DNA of 64,000 nucleotides from an uncultured Mucilaginibacter sp. (GCA_903863845.1 CAIPDP010000200.1:1-64000), one strand, 5' to 3'. Counted from the stretch's first letter, positions 47,634-57,724 are shown. Program-made: numbers and translations. The notes: generated by a model not told the origin, from the letters alone.

Positions 47634-48095
47634 ATGAGCACACTAAAAGAGGGCGATAAGGCCCCTGACTTTATTGGCAATGACCAGAACGGCAACACCA
47701 TTTCCTTATCAGATTTTACCGGCAAAACTTTGGTCCTGTATTTTTATCCACAGGATAATACCCCCACTTGTACCAAAGAGGCCTGCAATTTCAGGGATAA
47801 TTACCAGTCGCTGGTTGATAAGGGGCTGTCGGTGATCGGCTTCAGTTTTGATACCGAAAAATCGCATAAAAAATTCATCGACAAATTTCAGCTTCCTTTT
47901 CCGCTGATAGCCGATCCTGATAAGAAGATCATTGAAGCCTACGGTGTTTGGGGCGAAAAAAAACTATATGGCAAAGTTTATATGGGCACATTACGAACCA
48001 CATTTATTATCGATCAGCACGGCATGATAAAACACATCATTCAAAAAGTTGATAGCAATAATGCCTCGGCCCAGGTACTCGAATTATTAAAATAA
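47634..48095 (+). CDS. bcp: thioredoxin-dependent thiol peroxidase
   Basis: GDKAPDFIGNDQNGNTISLSDFTGKTLVLYFYPQDNTPTCTKEACNFRD. Confidence 0.96.
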   Translation: MSTLKEGDKAPDFIGNDQNGNTISLSDFTGKTLVLYFYPQDNTPTCTKEACNFRDNYQSLVDKGLSVIGFSFDTEKSHKKFIDKFQLPFPLIADPDKKIIEAYGVWGEKKLYGKVYMGTLRTTFIIDQHGMIKHIIQKVDSNNASAQVLELLK

Positions 48096-48136
48096 TCACT
48101 ATTTTCGCAATAAAGGCAGAAACCAAAATTCAATTC

Positions 48137-48691
48137 ATGGCGGTACAGGTTGAAGACGCAGAAATATTACGCAAGTTTCAGGACGAAAAAACGCGAAACG
48201 AAGCGTTTAACCTATTGCTTAAAAAATATCAGCAAAAAATTTACTGGCATATCCGGCGCATGGTTATCGATCATGATGATGCTGATGATATCACCCAGGA
48301 TACGTTTATAAAGGTTTGGAAAAACTTACCCGGTTTTCGCAATGACGCGCAATTGTATACCTGGATGTACCGGATCGCCACCAATGAGAGTATTACTTTC
48401 CTGAATAAAAAGAAACAAAAAAATAATATTCCATTGGATGACGTGGCATACGAACTGGCAGATACGCTGGCCGATTCAACCTATTTCAATGGCGACAAGG
48501 CACAATTAAAATTACAGCAAGCGATACTTACTTTGCCTGAAAAACAACGACTGGTCTTTAATATGAAATATTATGACGACCTGAAATACGAGGAAATTTC
48601 GGAAGTGCTTGGTACCAGCGTGGGAGCTTTAAAGGCATCCTTTCACCTGGCTGTAAAAAAGATCGAGGCATTTTTATTGGCCAGGGATTAA
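48137..48691 (+). CDS. ECF-type RNA polymerase sigma factor
   Basis: DDADDITQDTFIKVWKNLPGFRNDAQLYTWMYRIATN; LPEKQRLVFNMKYYDDLKYEEISEVLGTSVGALKASFHLAVKKI. Confidence 0.95.
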   Translation: MAVQVEDAEILRKFQDEKTRNEAFNLLLKKYQQKIYWHIRRMVIDHDDADDITQDTFIKVWKNLPGFRNDAQLYTWMYRIATNESITFLNKKKQKNNIPLDDVAYELADTLADSTYFNGDKAQLKLQQAILTLPEKQRLVFNMKYYDDLKYEEISEVLGTSVGALKASFHLAVKKIEAFLLARD

Positions 48692-48743
48692 TTTTTTAAA
48701 TTTAGTTTAAACCATTGAGCTCTAATTTCATCTATATACAGAT

Positions 48744-49670
48744 ATGAAAAGGGAAAGTGAAACCAGGGAATGGCTAAATGAATATATGTCACTTAAACAG
48801 GTAAACCCAAAATGCCCGTTTACAGTGCCTGAAGGCTACTTTGAGAGCCTGAATGGGATGATTTTGTTGAAAATTTCACTTGAGGAAGCGAAGGGAGGAA
48901 AACAGGAGACTGGTTTCACAGTGCCTCAAAATTATTTTTCCGAATTAAACGACAACATCAATTCAAGGATCAATATTGGAGATGCTAACGATAAAACTGC
49001 TAAAGGGTTTGTTGTTCCGGATGGTTATTTTGAGTCGTCGGCAGAACAGATCAATGCAAGGATAAGTATTGAAGAGGCAGCAGACGCAGAGCAAAATAGC
49101 TTTACTGTGCCCTATGGTTATTTTGACGAACTTTCTGCTCATATAACCGCCCGAATTAATATCGAGGAGCATGTAGAAAAAGATGCCCCAGGTTTTGCAA
49201 TACCAAGCGATTATTTCGAGAACCTGCAGCAACAGATACAAAGCCGAATTCAGGTTGACGAGGTATTAAGCACACAATCTTGTGAGTTCACGGTTCCTGA
49301 TAATTATTTTAACAAGCTTACTGATAACATCCTCAGCCAAACTGTTGCTAAAGAAAAACAACGTAAGGGCGGTGCTATCATAAGAAGGCTTATCACTTCA
49401 GGTGCAATAAAATATGCTTCGGCAGCCTGCCTGGTGCTGGCAGTTGGTGGTACGTTATTTTTTAATCGTACGATAGATCCTAATGCTGAACATAACAAAT
49501 CGTTTTTACACAAATCATTGGCTACTATACCTTCAGAAGATATTCAAAACTACCTGCAGTTGCATTTAGACGGCAATGATACGCGTACACTAATGGATGA
49601 AACCAAGGCTGCTGATGCAGTTAATTTAAGTAACGACCTGCAACAGGCTTTAGATACTGCCTCCCAATAA
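48744..49670 (+). CDS. putative anti-sigma-like membrane protein with six 31-aa FTVPxGYF repeats
   Basis: F(T/V/A)(V/I)P..YF motif at residues 26, 58, 89, 120, 151 and 182; single TM YASAACLVLAVGGTLFF; follows the sigma factor. Confidence 0.75.
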   Translation: MKRESETREWLNEYMSLKQVNPKCPFTVPEGYFESLNGMILLKISLEEAKGGKQETGFTVPQNYFSELNDNINSRINIGDANDKTAKGFVVPDGYFESSAEQINARISIEEAADAEQNSFTVPYGYFDELSAHITARINIEEHVEKDAPGFAIPSDYFENLQQQIQSRIQVDEVLSTQSCEFTVPDNYFNKLTDNILSQTVAKEKQRKGGAIIRRLITSGAIKYASAACLVLAVGGTLFFNRTIDPNAEHNKSFLHKSLATIPSEDIQNYLQLHLDGNDTRTLMDETKAADAVNLSNDLQQALDTASQ

Positions 49671-49671
49671 G

Positions 49672-50175
49672 ATGAATAAAACCAGCCGTCATATCTTTAT
49701 TTTATTTTTGTTGCTGGCAGGTAGCATTCAAGGTTTTGCTCAGCTTCGGCCCGTTATCAGACGTCCTCCCGGTGCTGAAAGACGTATCTTACGGGAAAAC
49801 GCTATTGAACGTGTCGAACGGGTTAAAGAACATTACATTACCCAGCGTCTCGATTTGACAAGTGACGAATCAGCTAAATTTTGGCCGGTTTACAGGCGTT
49901 ACCAGGCTGAGATCACTGAAATAAGGACCAAAAGAAGGATCAATAATTCGGCAGCAGAACCTGATGGGGCAGAGCAAATCAAAAATGAATTGAATTTTGA
50001 GTCGGATCTGGTCAATGTCCGTAAAAAGTATACTTCTGAATTTTTGAAATTTTTGCCCGCTGAAAAGGTAAGTGCCTTATTTAAAGCAGAACGTGAATTT
50101 AACGACGAATTGATACGTCAGTTACGTGAACGCAACCAGTCCAGTTCGACAACTTCAAATAACCCACCCAGCTAA
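49672..50175 (+). CDS. secreted helical protein, possible periplasmic sensor of the sigma locus
   Basis: Signal peptide; ERVKEHYITQRLDLTSDESAKFWPVYRRYQAEI resembles Spy/CpxP-type helical proteins. Confidence 0.7.
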   Translation: MNKTSRHIFILFLLLAGSIQGFAQLRPVIRRPPGAERRILRENAIERVERVKEHYITQRLDLTSDESAKFWPVYRRYQAEITEIRTKRRINNSAAEPDGAEQIKNELNFESDLVNVRKKYTSEFLKFLPAEKVSALFKAEREFNDELIRQLRERNQSSSTTSNNPPS

Positions 50176-50275
50176 CAGCATAATTCTAAAAAAAGCTGTT
50201 AATATCCGATCTTTATCACCAAATTGGAACGAATCACAAATTGGAGATAGATAATTGATCTGTTGCTATTCAAAT

Positions 50276-51472
50276 ATGCTTACACTTCGTCAAACTTTTC
50301 TTTCACATAACGCTCAAACCACCAACTTTCCTTTATTACTGGAGTTTGAACGGGCAGAAGGAGTTTATTTATATGACCCTAAAGGCAAGCCTTATCTCGA
50401 TCTGATATCCGGTATTGGTGTTAGTAACCTGGGCCATGGCAATAAAAGGGTTATCCAGGCCATCAAAGATCAGGCTGAAAAATATATGCACCTGATGGTT
50501 TATGGCGAATACGTGCAAAGCCCACAGGTGAAGTTCGCCGAAAAGCTGATATCCTTATTACCCGACAGTTTAAACTCGGTTTATTTCGTTAATTCGGGAG
50601 CTGAGGCCCTTGAGGGTGCGATGAAACTTGCCAAACGGTACACCAATAGACGGGAAGTTATAGCCTTCCATAACGCTTACCATGGCAGCACCCACGGTGC
50701 CCTAAGTGTTATGGGCAACGAAGAATTCAAGCAAGCTTACCGACCACTACTGCCAGGCGTAAAATTCATTCATTTCAATGAACCTGATGAACTTAAAAGC
50801 ATCACCGACCAAACGGCATGCGTTATTGTGGAGACCGTTCAGGGCGAAGCCGGGATACGGGTTCCGGAAATTGGGTATCTAAAGGCGCTGCGCGATCGAT
50901 GTACAGCAACAGGTACCCTATTGATCCTGGATGAGATCCAGGCAGCCATGGGCCGTACGGGTAAGCTATTTGCATTCGAACATTTTGGTATAGTTCCGGA
51001 TATTTTAATGATGGCTAAGGCGCTGGGCGGCGGTATGCCGATCGGTGCATTTATCGCATCTAAAGAAATCATGGATTCGCTGAAAGAGAATCCTATTCTG
51101 GGGCATATTACTACCTTCGGAGGTCACCCAGTTTGTTGTGCAGCCGGATTAGCCGCCTTAGAGGTTTTGATCGACCAGGATCTGATAGTATCAGTTGAAA
51201 GGAAATCAAACTTGTTCAAAGAATTATTGGTGCATCCCGCAATCAAAGAAATTCGTGGTAAGGGCTTGATGTTAGCTATCGAACTGGAGAGCTTTGAGTT
51301 TAATAAAAAAGTGATCGACCAGTGTATCGACGATGGCGTAATTACCGATTGGTTCCTGCATTGTAGTAATTCGATGCGTATCGCTCCTCCGCTGATCATT
51401 AACGAGGATCAGATCAGATTTGCCTGCAAGGTTATCCTGGATGCTATCGACAGGGAGTACCAAAATAAATAA
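50276..51472 (+). CDS. class-III aminotransferase
   Basis: FVNSGAEALEGAMKLAKRYTNRREVIAFHNAYHGST, LDEIQAAMGRTGKLFAFEHF, PDILMMAKALGGGMPIGAF. Confidence 0.94.
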   Translation: MLTLRQTFLSHNAQTTNFPLLLEFERAEGVYLYDPKGKPYLDLISGIGVSNLGHGNKRVIQAIKDQAEKYMHLMVYGEYVQSPQVKFAEKLISLLPDSLNSVYFVNSGAEALEGAMKLAKRYTNRREVIAFHNAYHGSTHGALSVMGNEEFKQAYRPLLPGVKFIHFNEPDELKSITDQTACVIVETVQGEAGIRVPEIGYLKALRDRCTATGTLLILDEIQAAMGRTGKLFAFEHFGIVPDILMMAKALGGGMPIGAFIASKEIMDSLKENPILGHITTFGGHPVCCAAGLAALEVLIDQDLIVSVERKSNLFKELLVHPAIKEIRGKGLMLAIELESFEFNKKVIDQCIDDGVITDWFLHCSNSMRIAPPLIINEDQIRFACKVILDAIDREYQNK

Positions 51473-51698
51473 AGAGGTACAAGCCCTCTCTATTTTACTA
51501 TTAACTGATCTTATTGCCGAAATAAAGAACGGTAATTAACTATTCGACTTTTGATGCCGCAAAAGTAGACAGACCAATGTAAAGTAAATGTTATGATTTG
51601 AAACTCAAACCAAGCTACTTAACATGATGACAAAACAGCAACAAAAAAACCGACTCATTTGCATGAACCGGTTTAAAAGCTAAATAATTGACGTTTGG

Positions 51699-52613
51699 TT
51701 ACCTGATGGTATGGGCTTTAACAAAATTGCCATTGGCGTCAAAACCCACGATATACTTGGTTGTATTGTCTTCGATGATTACGATATAGGCTTTAGCCGA
51801 TCCATTGAGCTTAACTTCAACCGCATTTTCGAACACAAAACCCGGGTAAGTAGTTGTAAGATAAGTGCTGATCGCAGCGGGTAATTGGGCCTGAGTCAAT
51901 TTAGTCTGACTGATCACATGCGGATAAATCTCGGTACGGTTTACAAGTTTTCCTGCCTTGGTAAGCACTGTTGCATAAATACCGGTATCCTTGCTGATCA
52001 CCAGGTAGCTCGTATCACGGTTAACAAATGCGTGTTGCAAGGTGTCTTTTGGATAATTGCTTGTAAAGTAACCGGTAATTGCTGCGGGCAAAGTGCTCAA
52101 TGCAACTGAATCGGGATGCTGGCCATCACGGTCACCAAAACGCCCTCCTGGGTGCCATCCTGGTCCGTTATATAGGTCTGGCCCCTGGCGTTGTTCTAAA
52201 ACTGATGTAAAAATACCACTGGCGTTAAATTCCAGTGCGACAGGATTGTTGTTGAATTTAATAGCGACCACATAGCCTTGTACCGTGGCAGCAGCATTTT
52301 GAATTTTGAAGGCCGCCTTGAAAGTATAGCCTGCATAATTAGCCGTCAGGTATTTTCCGATGGTATCCGGAAGCGAGGCGAATGCTACCGTGTCGGCGAG
52401 CAAGCCCCGCCTGCAAACATTGACGGCAAAGATCGTATCTCCGGATGAGGAAGATAAAGCAATCGCCGGGGCATTAGTAAATGCAGCTGTTTGGATAAGT
52501 CCGGATGAGCGGTTGACAACAGGTGCCTGGTAGTTTTTCTGACATGATGCCATTAGCATCAATCCAATTGCACCAGCTATTAGCGCAATTGGCGTGAATA
52601 ATTGTTTTTTCAT
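51699..52613 (-). CDS. lipoprotein with three PepSY-like repeats
   Basis: Lipobox-like LMLMASCQ; LPDTIGKYLTANYAGYTFKAAFKI, LPAAITGYFTSNYPKDTLQHAFV, LPAAISTYLTTTYPGFVFENAVEV. Confidence 0.8.
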   Translation of the reverse strand: MKKQLFTPIALIAGAIGLMLMASCQKNYQAPVVNRSSGLIQTAAFTNAPAIALSSSSGDTIFAVNVCRRGLLADTVAFASLPDTIGKYLTANYAGYTFKAAFKIQNAAATVQGYVVAIKFNNNPVALEFNASGIFTSVLEQRQGPDLYNGPGWHPGGRFGDRDGQHPDSVALSTLPAAITGYFTSNYPKDTLQHAFVNRDTSYLVISKDTGIYATVLTKAGKLVNRTEIYPHVISQTKLTQAQLPAAISTYLTTTYPGFVFENAVEVKLNGSAKAYIVIIEDNTTKYIVGFDANGNFVKAHTIR

Positions 52614-52724
52614 GATAGTTTTCGTTTGGGGTATTAATTCATTGCGTTAAAAATAAATTGCAATGATGAAAACATCATGAAAATGAAATAGGCATCAAAA
52701 AAATTGAAAGATTTTGATCAAAAA

Positions 52725-52753
52725 AAAGGCTGCCAGTCATCGGGGCAGCCTTT
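52725..52753 (-). terminator. rho-independent terminator after the subunit-3 gene
   Basis: Minus strand AAAGGCTGCC...GGCAGCCTTTTTTTT. Confidence 0.8.
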
Positions 52754-52758
52754 GGAGA

Positions 52759-53436
52759 TCAACTCTTGGTATCGAAACTGATACATTCTTTGAGTTCTTT
52801 TTCTGTATAAGCCAGGTTGTATTGTTTTAGTACATCGTCTGGAACGCCATTCCATTGGTTCGGTCGGTTGCCCACATAACCGATATCCTTTATACCAATT
52901 TCTGAAGTATAAAAGCCGGTGATGGTCAGGTTGCGCATCAGTGTAAAGAATGCAACACCCTGTTTCATGTTTGGTTTTGCCTTATTAGGGTAAGCGATCT
53001 CGTCAACAATAGCGATCTGCTGCGTAGCATCACAGTCTTTGAATGTTTTTTCAAAACGCTTCAGGCATTGCATATCGAGCCAGCGCAATCCGCCTTTCAT
53101 AGGCACCTGATGTTCGGGCATGTCTTTGACGATAAATTCTATAAAATCCGCCACCTTAGCATCCGAGGCACTACCGCTTACTTCATCTTTTGGGATGATG
53201 ATATCGCCCAAAATGGTGATGGTCGCAAACTCATGATCGGTAAAGAATTTTGGCTCCTGGAGTAATTTTTTGTCAAAGGCTTTTTCTTCGGCCATCCGTT
53301 CCGGGTGGTCCTGGTCAGCACCAGTTTGCGTATCTGTACCAGCATCTTTACCGGCTGGCGTTTTGCAGGCATCAACTAAAACTGCAGCCGAAAGGCCACC
53401 TACTACCAATGCTCTTAATGAATCTCTTCTGTTCAT
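52759..53436 (-). CDS. gluconate 2-dehydrogenase subunit 3 family protein
   Basis: MNRRDSLRALVVGGLSAAVLVDAC Tat-like signal; TDHEFATITILGDIIIPKDEVSGSASDAKVADFIEFIV. Confidence 0.92.
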   Translation of the reverse strand: MNRRDSLRALVVGGLSAAVLVDACKTPAGKDAGTDTQTGADQDHPERMAEEKAFDKKLLQEPKFFTDHEFATITILGDIIIPKDEVSGSASDAKVADFIEFIVKDMPEHQVPMKGGLRWLDMQCLKRFEKTFKDCDATQQIAIVDEIAYPNKAKPNMKQGVAFFTLMRNLTITGFYTSEIGIKDIGYVGNRPNQWNGVPDDVLKQYNLAYTEKELKECISFDTKS

Positions 53437-53446
53437 AATAAAAAGA

Positions 53447-55192
53447 TCAAATATTTTGTTTCTTCAACTGGTCAACGATATACTCTGATGCACGCATAGA
53501 CAGCGCTAAAATGGTCCAGGTTATGTTTTTATCGGCTTGGGATACAAACTGACCGCCATCAACACAAAACAGGTTCTTCACGTCATGCGACTGGCTGTAT
53601 TTGTTCAATGGCGATTTCCTTGCATCATTACCCATGCGCACCGTACCAGCTTCGTGGATGATATTGCCGGGATTGTGTAGCCCCCATTTGTTATGTTCGC
53701 CATCGTCGTCACCCCAGGTAATTACTGCACCCATATTGGTCAGTATCTCCTTAAAGGTTTCTTTCATGTGTTTGGCTTGTTTGATCTCGTAGTCGGTCCA
53801 TTGGGTATGGAAACGCAATACCGGGATACCATATTTATCTACAACTTCGGGATCGATCTCGCAATAGCTATCCTCGCGGGCTATACCTTCGCCCCGACCG
53901 GCCATACCTATGCTTGCGCCAAAAAAGAAACGATTGTCTTCTTTTAAGGATGTGCCATAGCCACCGGCTTCTTTTTGCTTACCTTTCACCTTATAGCTGC
54001 CGTTCAGTTTTTCGATACCCCAGTTAAAGCCATATAAAGGCATATCGAAACCGCCGCCATATTCGATATGGTAACCACGGGGGAAATCAAGTTTATCTTT
54101 TTTATTATCAAGCCACCATGGAGTATAAACGTGCATACCTCCCACCCCATCTTCGTTATAACGCTTGCGATCAAATAATTGGGGCAAAATACCGCCCATA
54201 TCTGCTCCAGTTGAATCGTGCAGGTATTTACCTACAGCGTTGCTCGAGTTAGCAAGCCCGTTAGGGAAACGCTCAGATTTGGAGTTCAGCAACAAACGTG
54301 CACTTTCGCATGCGCTTGCAGCCAGAATTACGGTACGGCCGTAAACCTGGTATTCCTGCATATCGTCTTTGCTGACATAGGATACACCGCTTGCCAAACC
54401 GTCGCGGTTGGTCAATACTTCGCGGGCCATGGCATTGGTAACCAGGTCGACATTACCTGTAGCCAAAGCTGGTTTCACCAAGACCGAGGATGAGGAAAAG
54501 TCGCCGTAAACCTTACAACTTCTACCGCATTGCGCGCAAAAGAAACAGGCTTCACGGCTGTTGTTGATCTTTTTAGTAAGGATAGATAAGCGCGATGGAA
54601 TTACCGGGATATTGATTTTAGCATTGGAGCGCTGCAGCATGATCTCATGCAAGCGGGGTTTCGGAGGAGGAAGGAAATAACCATCAGGATCATTATATAA
54701 ACCTTCATTGGTACCAAATACCCCGATCAGCTGATCTATTTTATCATAATAAGGTTTGATGTCATCGTAACCGATGGGCCAGTCGTCACCTAAACCGTCG
54801 ATACTTTTACGCTTAAAATCATTCGGACCAAAGCGAAGCGAGATACGTCCCCAGTGATTGGTTCTGCCGCCCACCATACGGGCGCGCCACCATTCCCAAT
54901 TGCTACCAGGCGCCTGCGTATAAGGTTCCCCATCAATCTCCCAACCCCAGTAACAGCCATCGAAATCGCCGAACGGTCTGTATTTGGTACTAGCACCCCT
55001 GCGCGGCGAATCCCAGGGGTTTTTTAATTGGGATGAATTTTCGCGCGGATCAAAGTTTGGCCCTGCTTCAAGCAAACAAACTTTTAAGCCTGCATTCGCC
55101 AAAACGTAGGCTGCCATGCCGCCGCCTGCTCCTGAGCCTACAATGATCGCATCATATTTCTTTGATTGCTTCTTGATCTGGATATCGTCCAT
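53447..55192 (-). CDS. GMC family oxidoreductase
   Basis: DAIIVGSGAGGGMAAYVLANAGLKVCLLEAG; HEAGTVRMGNDARKSPLNKYSQSHDVKNLFCVDGGQF. Confidence 0.95.
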   Translation of the reverse strand: MDDIQIKKQSKKYDAIIVGSGAGGGMAAYVLANAGLKVCLLEAGPNFDPRENSSQLKNPWDSPRRGASTKYRPFGDFDGCYWGWEIDGEPYTQAPGSNWEWWRARMVGGRTNHWGRISLRFGPNDFKRKSIDGLGDDWPIGYDDIKPYYDKIDQLIGVFGTNEGLYNDPDGYFLPPPKPRLHEIMLQRSNAKINIPVIPSRLSILTKKINNSREACFFCAQCGRSCKVYGDFSSSSVLVKPALATGNVDLVTNAMAREVLTNRDGLASGVSYVSKDDMQEYQVYGRTVILAASACESARLLLNSKSERFPNGLANSSNAVGKYLHDSTGADMGGILPQLFDRKRYNEDGVGGMHVYTPWWLDNKKDKLDFPRGYHIEYGGGFDMPLYGFNWGIEKLNGSYKVKGKQKEAGGYGTSLKEDNRFFFGASIGMAGRGEGIAREDSYCEIDPEVVDKYGIPVLRFHTQWTDYEIKQAKHMKETFKEILTNMGAVITWGDDDGEHNKWGLHNPGNIIHEAGTVRMGNDARKSPLNKYSQSHDVKNLFCVDGGQFVSQADKNITWTILALSMRASEYIVDQLKKQNI

Positions 55193-55322
55193 GTATTTTG
55201 ATAATAAGCGTTAATATTTTAAAAAGGAGTTTTTATGTGCTGAACACAAATCTACATTTTGATTCGTGTTTTAAAAATTCAAGACTGGCTCTTTTTGTAT
55301 TTAATTTGTTACCTGCCGAGGC

Positions 55323-56243
55323 TTAAATCATGTTATTGCGTTTTACAAGGTACGATTTTAGCAGATGGTTATATCCTTCATGAATATTGGCATCCACCAG
55401 GTCGATATGGTATTGCGCGCACTTCAATTCGAGCTGGTGGCGGTAATTTCCTACACTGGCCTGGTAAACCTCGCGGATCTTAGCCGGGTGCACTTTTAAC
55501 TCCTCTCCGCTCTCGATATCAATAAAATGATGCGGACGGTTATCAAAATCAAAATCCAGCTCTTTTGCGCGGTCGTTCACATTAAAAATGATCACCTCAT
55601 GTTTGTTATATTTAAGATGCTGTATGGCAGCAAATAAAGCCGCTGATTTTTCTTCGCTGGCATTATTTTCCAGCATATCGCTAAAAATAATGATCATCGA
55701 GCGTTTATGGATCTCTTCGGCAACATGGTGCAATACCTCAGCAATATTGGTCCTTGAATTTTGCCGGGGCTGGTTGTAGGTCCGTTCTAATTCGGTATAC
55801 AAATGAAAAAGGTGACTACCGGTTGATCTGGCCTGGCTCATCCAATCGATCTTGTCAGAAAATAAACATAAACCAAAGGCATCCCGTTGCGACTTAAACA
55901 GGTACATCAGCGAAGCCGCCGCATAAATTGAGAATTGAAGTTTGTTATTGCCCTTTTCGGGAAAATTCATTGAAGATGAAGTATCGAGCAACAAATAACA
56001 ACGCAGGTTGGTTTCTTCTTCAAATTGTTTGACAAATAATTTATCGGTGCGGGCATACAATTTCCAATCGATATTCTTTACCGATTCGCCATTGTTGTAC
56101 AAACGGTGCTGAGCGAACTCTACCGAAAATCCATGGAAAGGGCTTTGATGCAAACCAGTAATAAAGCCTTCAACTACCTGGCGAGCCAGCAGCTCGAGGT
56201 TATCCAATTGGCGTATCTGTTGTTCTTCGCGCAGTGAAGGCAT
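55323..56243 (-). CDS. DUF58 domain-containing protein
   Basis: FSVEFAQHRLYNNGESVKNIDWKLYARTDKLFVKQFEEETNLRCYLLLDTSSSM. Confidence 0.94.
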   Translation of the reverse strand: MPSLREEQQIRQLDNLELLARQVVEGFITGLHQSPFHGFSVEFAQHRLYNNGESVKNIDWKLYARTDKLFVKQFEEETNLRCYLLLDTSSSMNFPEKGNNKLQFSIYAAASLMYLFKSQRDAFGLCLFSDKIDWMSQARSTGSHLFHLYTELERTYNQPRQNSRTNIAEVLHHVAEEIHKRSMIIIFSDMLENNASEEKSAALFAAIQHLKYNKHEVIIFNVNDRAKELDFDFDNRPHHFIDIESGEELKVHPAKIREVYQASVGNYRHQLELKCAQYHIDLVDANIHEGYNHLLKSYLVKRNNMI

Positions 56244-56355
56244 GTTACGAATGTAACGTGTGTGGATTTAGTATGCAAGGAAAGCGAGAAAAGAAATGAG
56301 GAGTGCGTCTGAACCGTTGATTCGTTTGATTAGTTTGATTTCGTTGACAAAAAAT

Positions 56356-56420
56356 GCCAGCACAGCAAAATGACCCAATGACAGTGCAGCAAAATGACGC
56401 GAAGCAAATGATCAATGACC
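56356..56420. repeat. AATGACC-type degenerate repeat
   Basis: GCACAGCAAAATGACCCAATGACAGTGCAGCAAAATGACGC...AATGATCAATGACC; shares words with 23394-23460. Confidence 0.7.
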
Positions 56421-56453
56421 AAAAAAAAACCGGTCCTGGAAAACCAGGACCGG
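56421..56453 (-). terminator. rho-independent terminator for trxA
   Basis: CCGGTCCTGG-aaaa/tttt-CCAGGACCGG followed on the minus strand by a T-run. Confidence 0.85.
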
Positions 56454-56476
56454 CTGCATTTATGCTGATTGATTAT

Positions 56477-56797
56477 TTATGCTAATTGTTTATCCAACTT
56501 GCCTGCAAGTATCGACTTAGGCACTGCACCTATTTGTTTGTCTACGATCTCGCCTTTATTGAAGTACAATAAAGCCGGGATATTGCGGATACCAAACTTC
56601 ATCGATATACCTGGGTTATGGTCGACATTTACTTTGCCTACTACAGCTTTGCCGCTGTATTCTTTAGCAATTTCTTCTACAACCGGACCAACCATACGGC
56701 AAGGACCGCACCATTCTGCCCAAAAGTCTACCAATACAGGTTTATCTGATTTAAGGACCAATTCCTCGAAGTTTGCATCTGTTATTTCTAAAGCCAT
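56477..56797 (-). CDS. trxA: thioredoxin
   Basis: PVLVDFWAEWCGPCRMVGPVVEEIAKEYSGK. Confidence 0.97.
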   Translation of the reverse strand: MALEITDANFEELVLKSDKPVLVDFWAEWCGPCRMVGPVVEEIAKEYSGKAVVGKVNVDHNPGISMKFGIRNIPALLYFNKGEIVDKQIGAVPKSILAGKLDKQLA

Positions 56798-57010
56798 GAT
56801 CTTTTAATTTTAAATATTTCCTCCAAATATACTGTATTCAAATAGCTTGCCACAAGTGCAAGGCTGTCAATGTGACAATGTGATTATTTAACCCTAAAAC
56901 TCTAACTATTGGGTGACGATAAAAGTAGGGTTTAAACCAATTAAACACCAATTTAATTATTAACACGCCGCCCCGGCAGGTTGTTTATTAACACCGTGTC
57001 CGGCAATTTG

Positions 57011-57724
57011 TCAGTTCCCTTTACGGAAATCAGAGGCTTTTGCCTTGATATACAATAATATATCATAATCACTTGCCTTTTTTACCCAGTCGATTGTAGG
57101 GTAATATTTATCCATATAGGTTTGCAGTGAATCGCCTTTAAGGCCGGTTACCCTGGTTACCAAACCGCGGTTGAACCGGGTTGCAATGTAGTCGCCCTGT
57201 TCATCGCGTTTTAATACTTTTTGCAGTTTATATTTCGGGTCGGAATTCCGGGTTAGTGCACTTATTACCCGTAACAAGTCTATGCTTACAAAAGTGAAAG
57301 GCACATTGGATGGCGGCGCAACAAATGCGTCTTTTAATTTGGTTGGCTGGTAATTAAACACCTTGCTGTATTCGGCACGGCGATCAATGGAGTCTTTTTG
57401 ATGATTGCGTTCAGCTTTAACAGTCACCTCTTTCAGATTGACCGAAGCTGTTTTGACTCGCAAAACGATATACCTTGGTAATGGGGCCTTTACCGGAAAT
57501 ATGAGGGTTTGATAACCTATAGCAAATACTTTTATCGTATCTCCGGCTCCCTTCACCTGGAAATTGAAACTACCTGCCGCATCCGTAGCTGTTTGATAGC
57601 CTGAATGCGTAAAGAGCCTGGCAGCAACCGGTGCATTGGTTGAATCGGACACGATCTTTCCGCTGATCACTTGTGCTTCGACCGTCGCACAGCAAAAAAC
57701 TAAAAGGATAAATAACCAGCGCAT
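57011..57724 (-). CDS. carboxypeptidase-like regulatory domain protein
   Basis: Signal peptide; VISGKIVSDSTNAPVAARLFTHSGYQTATDAAGSFNFQV. Confidence 0.85.
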   Translation of the reverse strand: MRWLFILLVFCCATVEAQVISGKIVSDSTNAPVAARLFTHSGYQTATDAAGSFNFQVKGAGDTIKVFAIGYQTLIFPVKAPLPRYIVLRVKTASVNLKEVTVKAERNHQKDSIDRRAEYSKVFNYQPTKLKDAFVAPPSNVPFTFVSIDLLRVISALTRNSDPKYKLQKVLKRDEQGDYIATRFNRGLVTRVTGLKGDSLQTYMDKYYPTIDWVKKASDYDILLYIKAKASDFRKGN

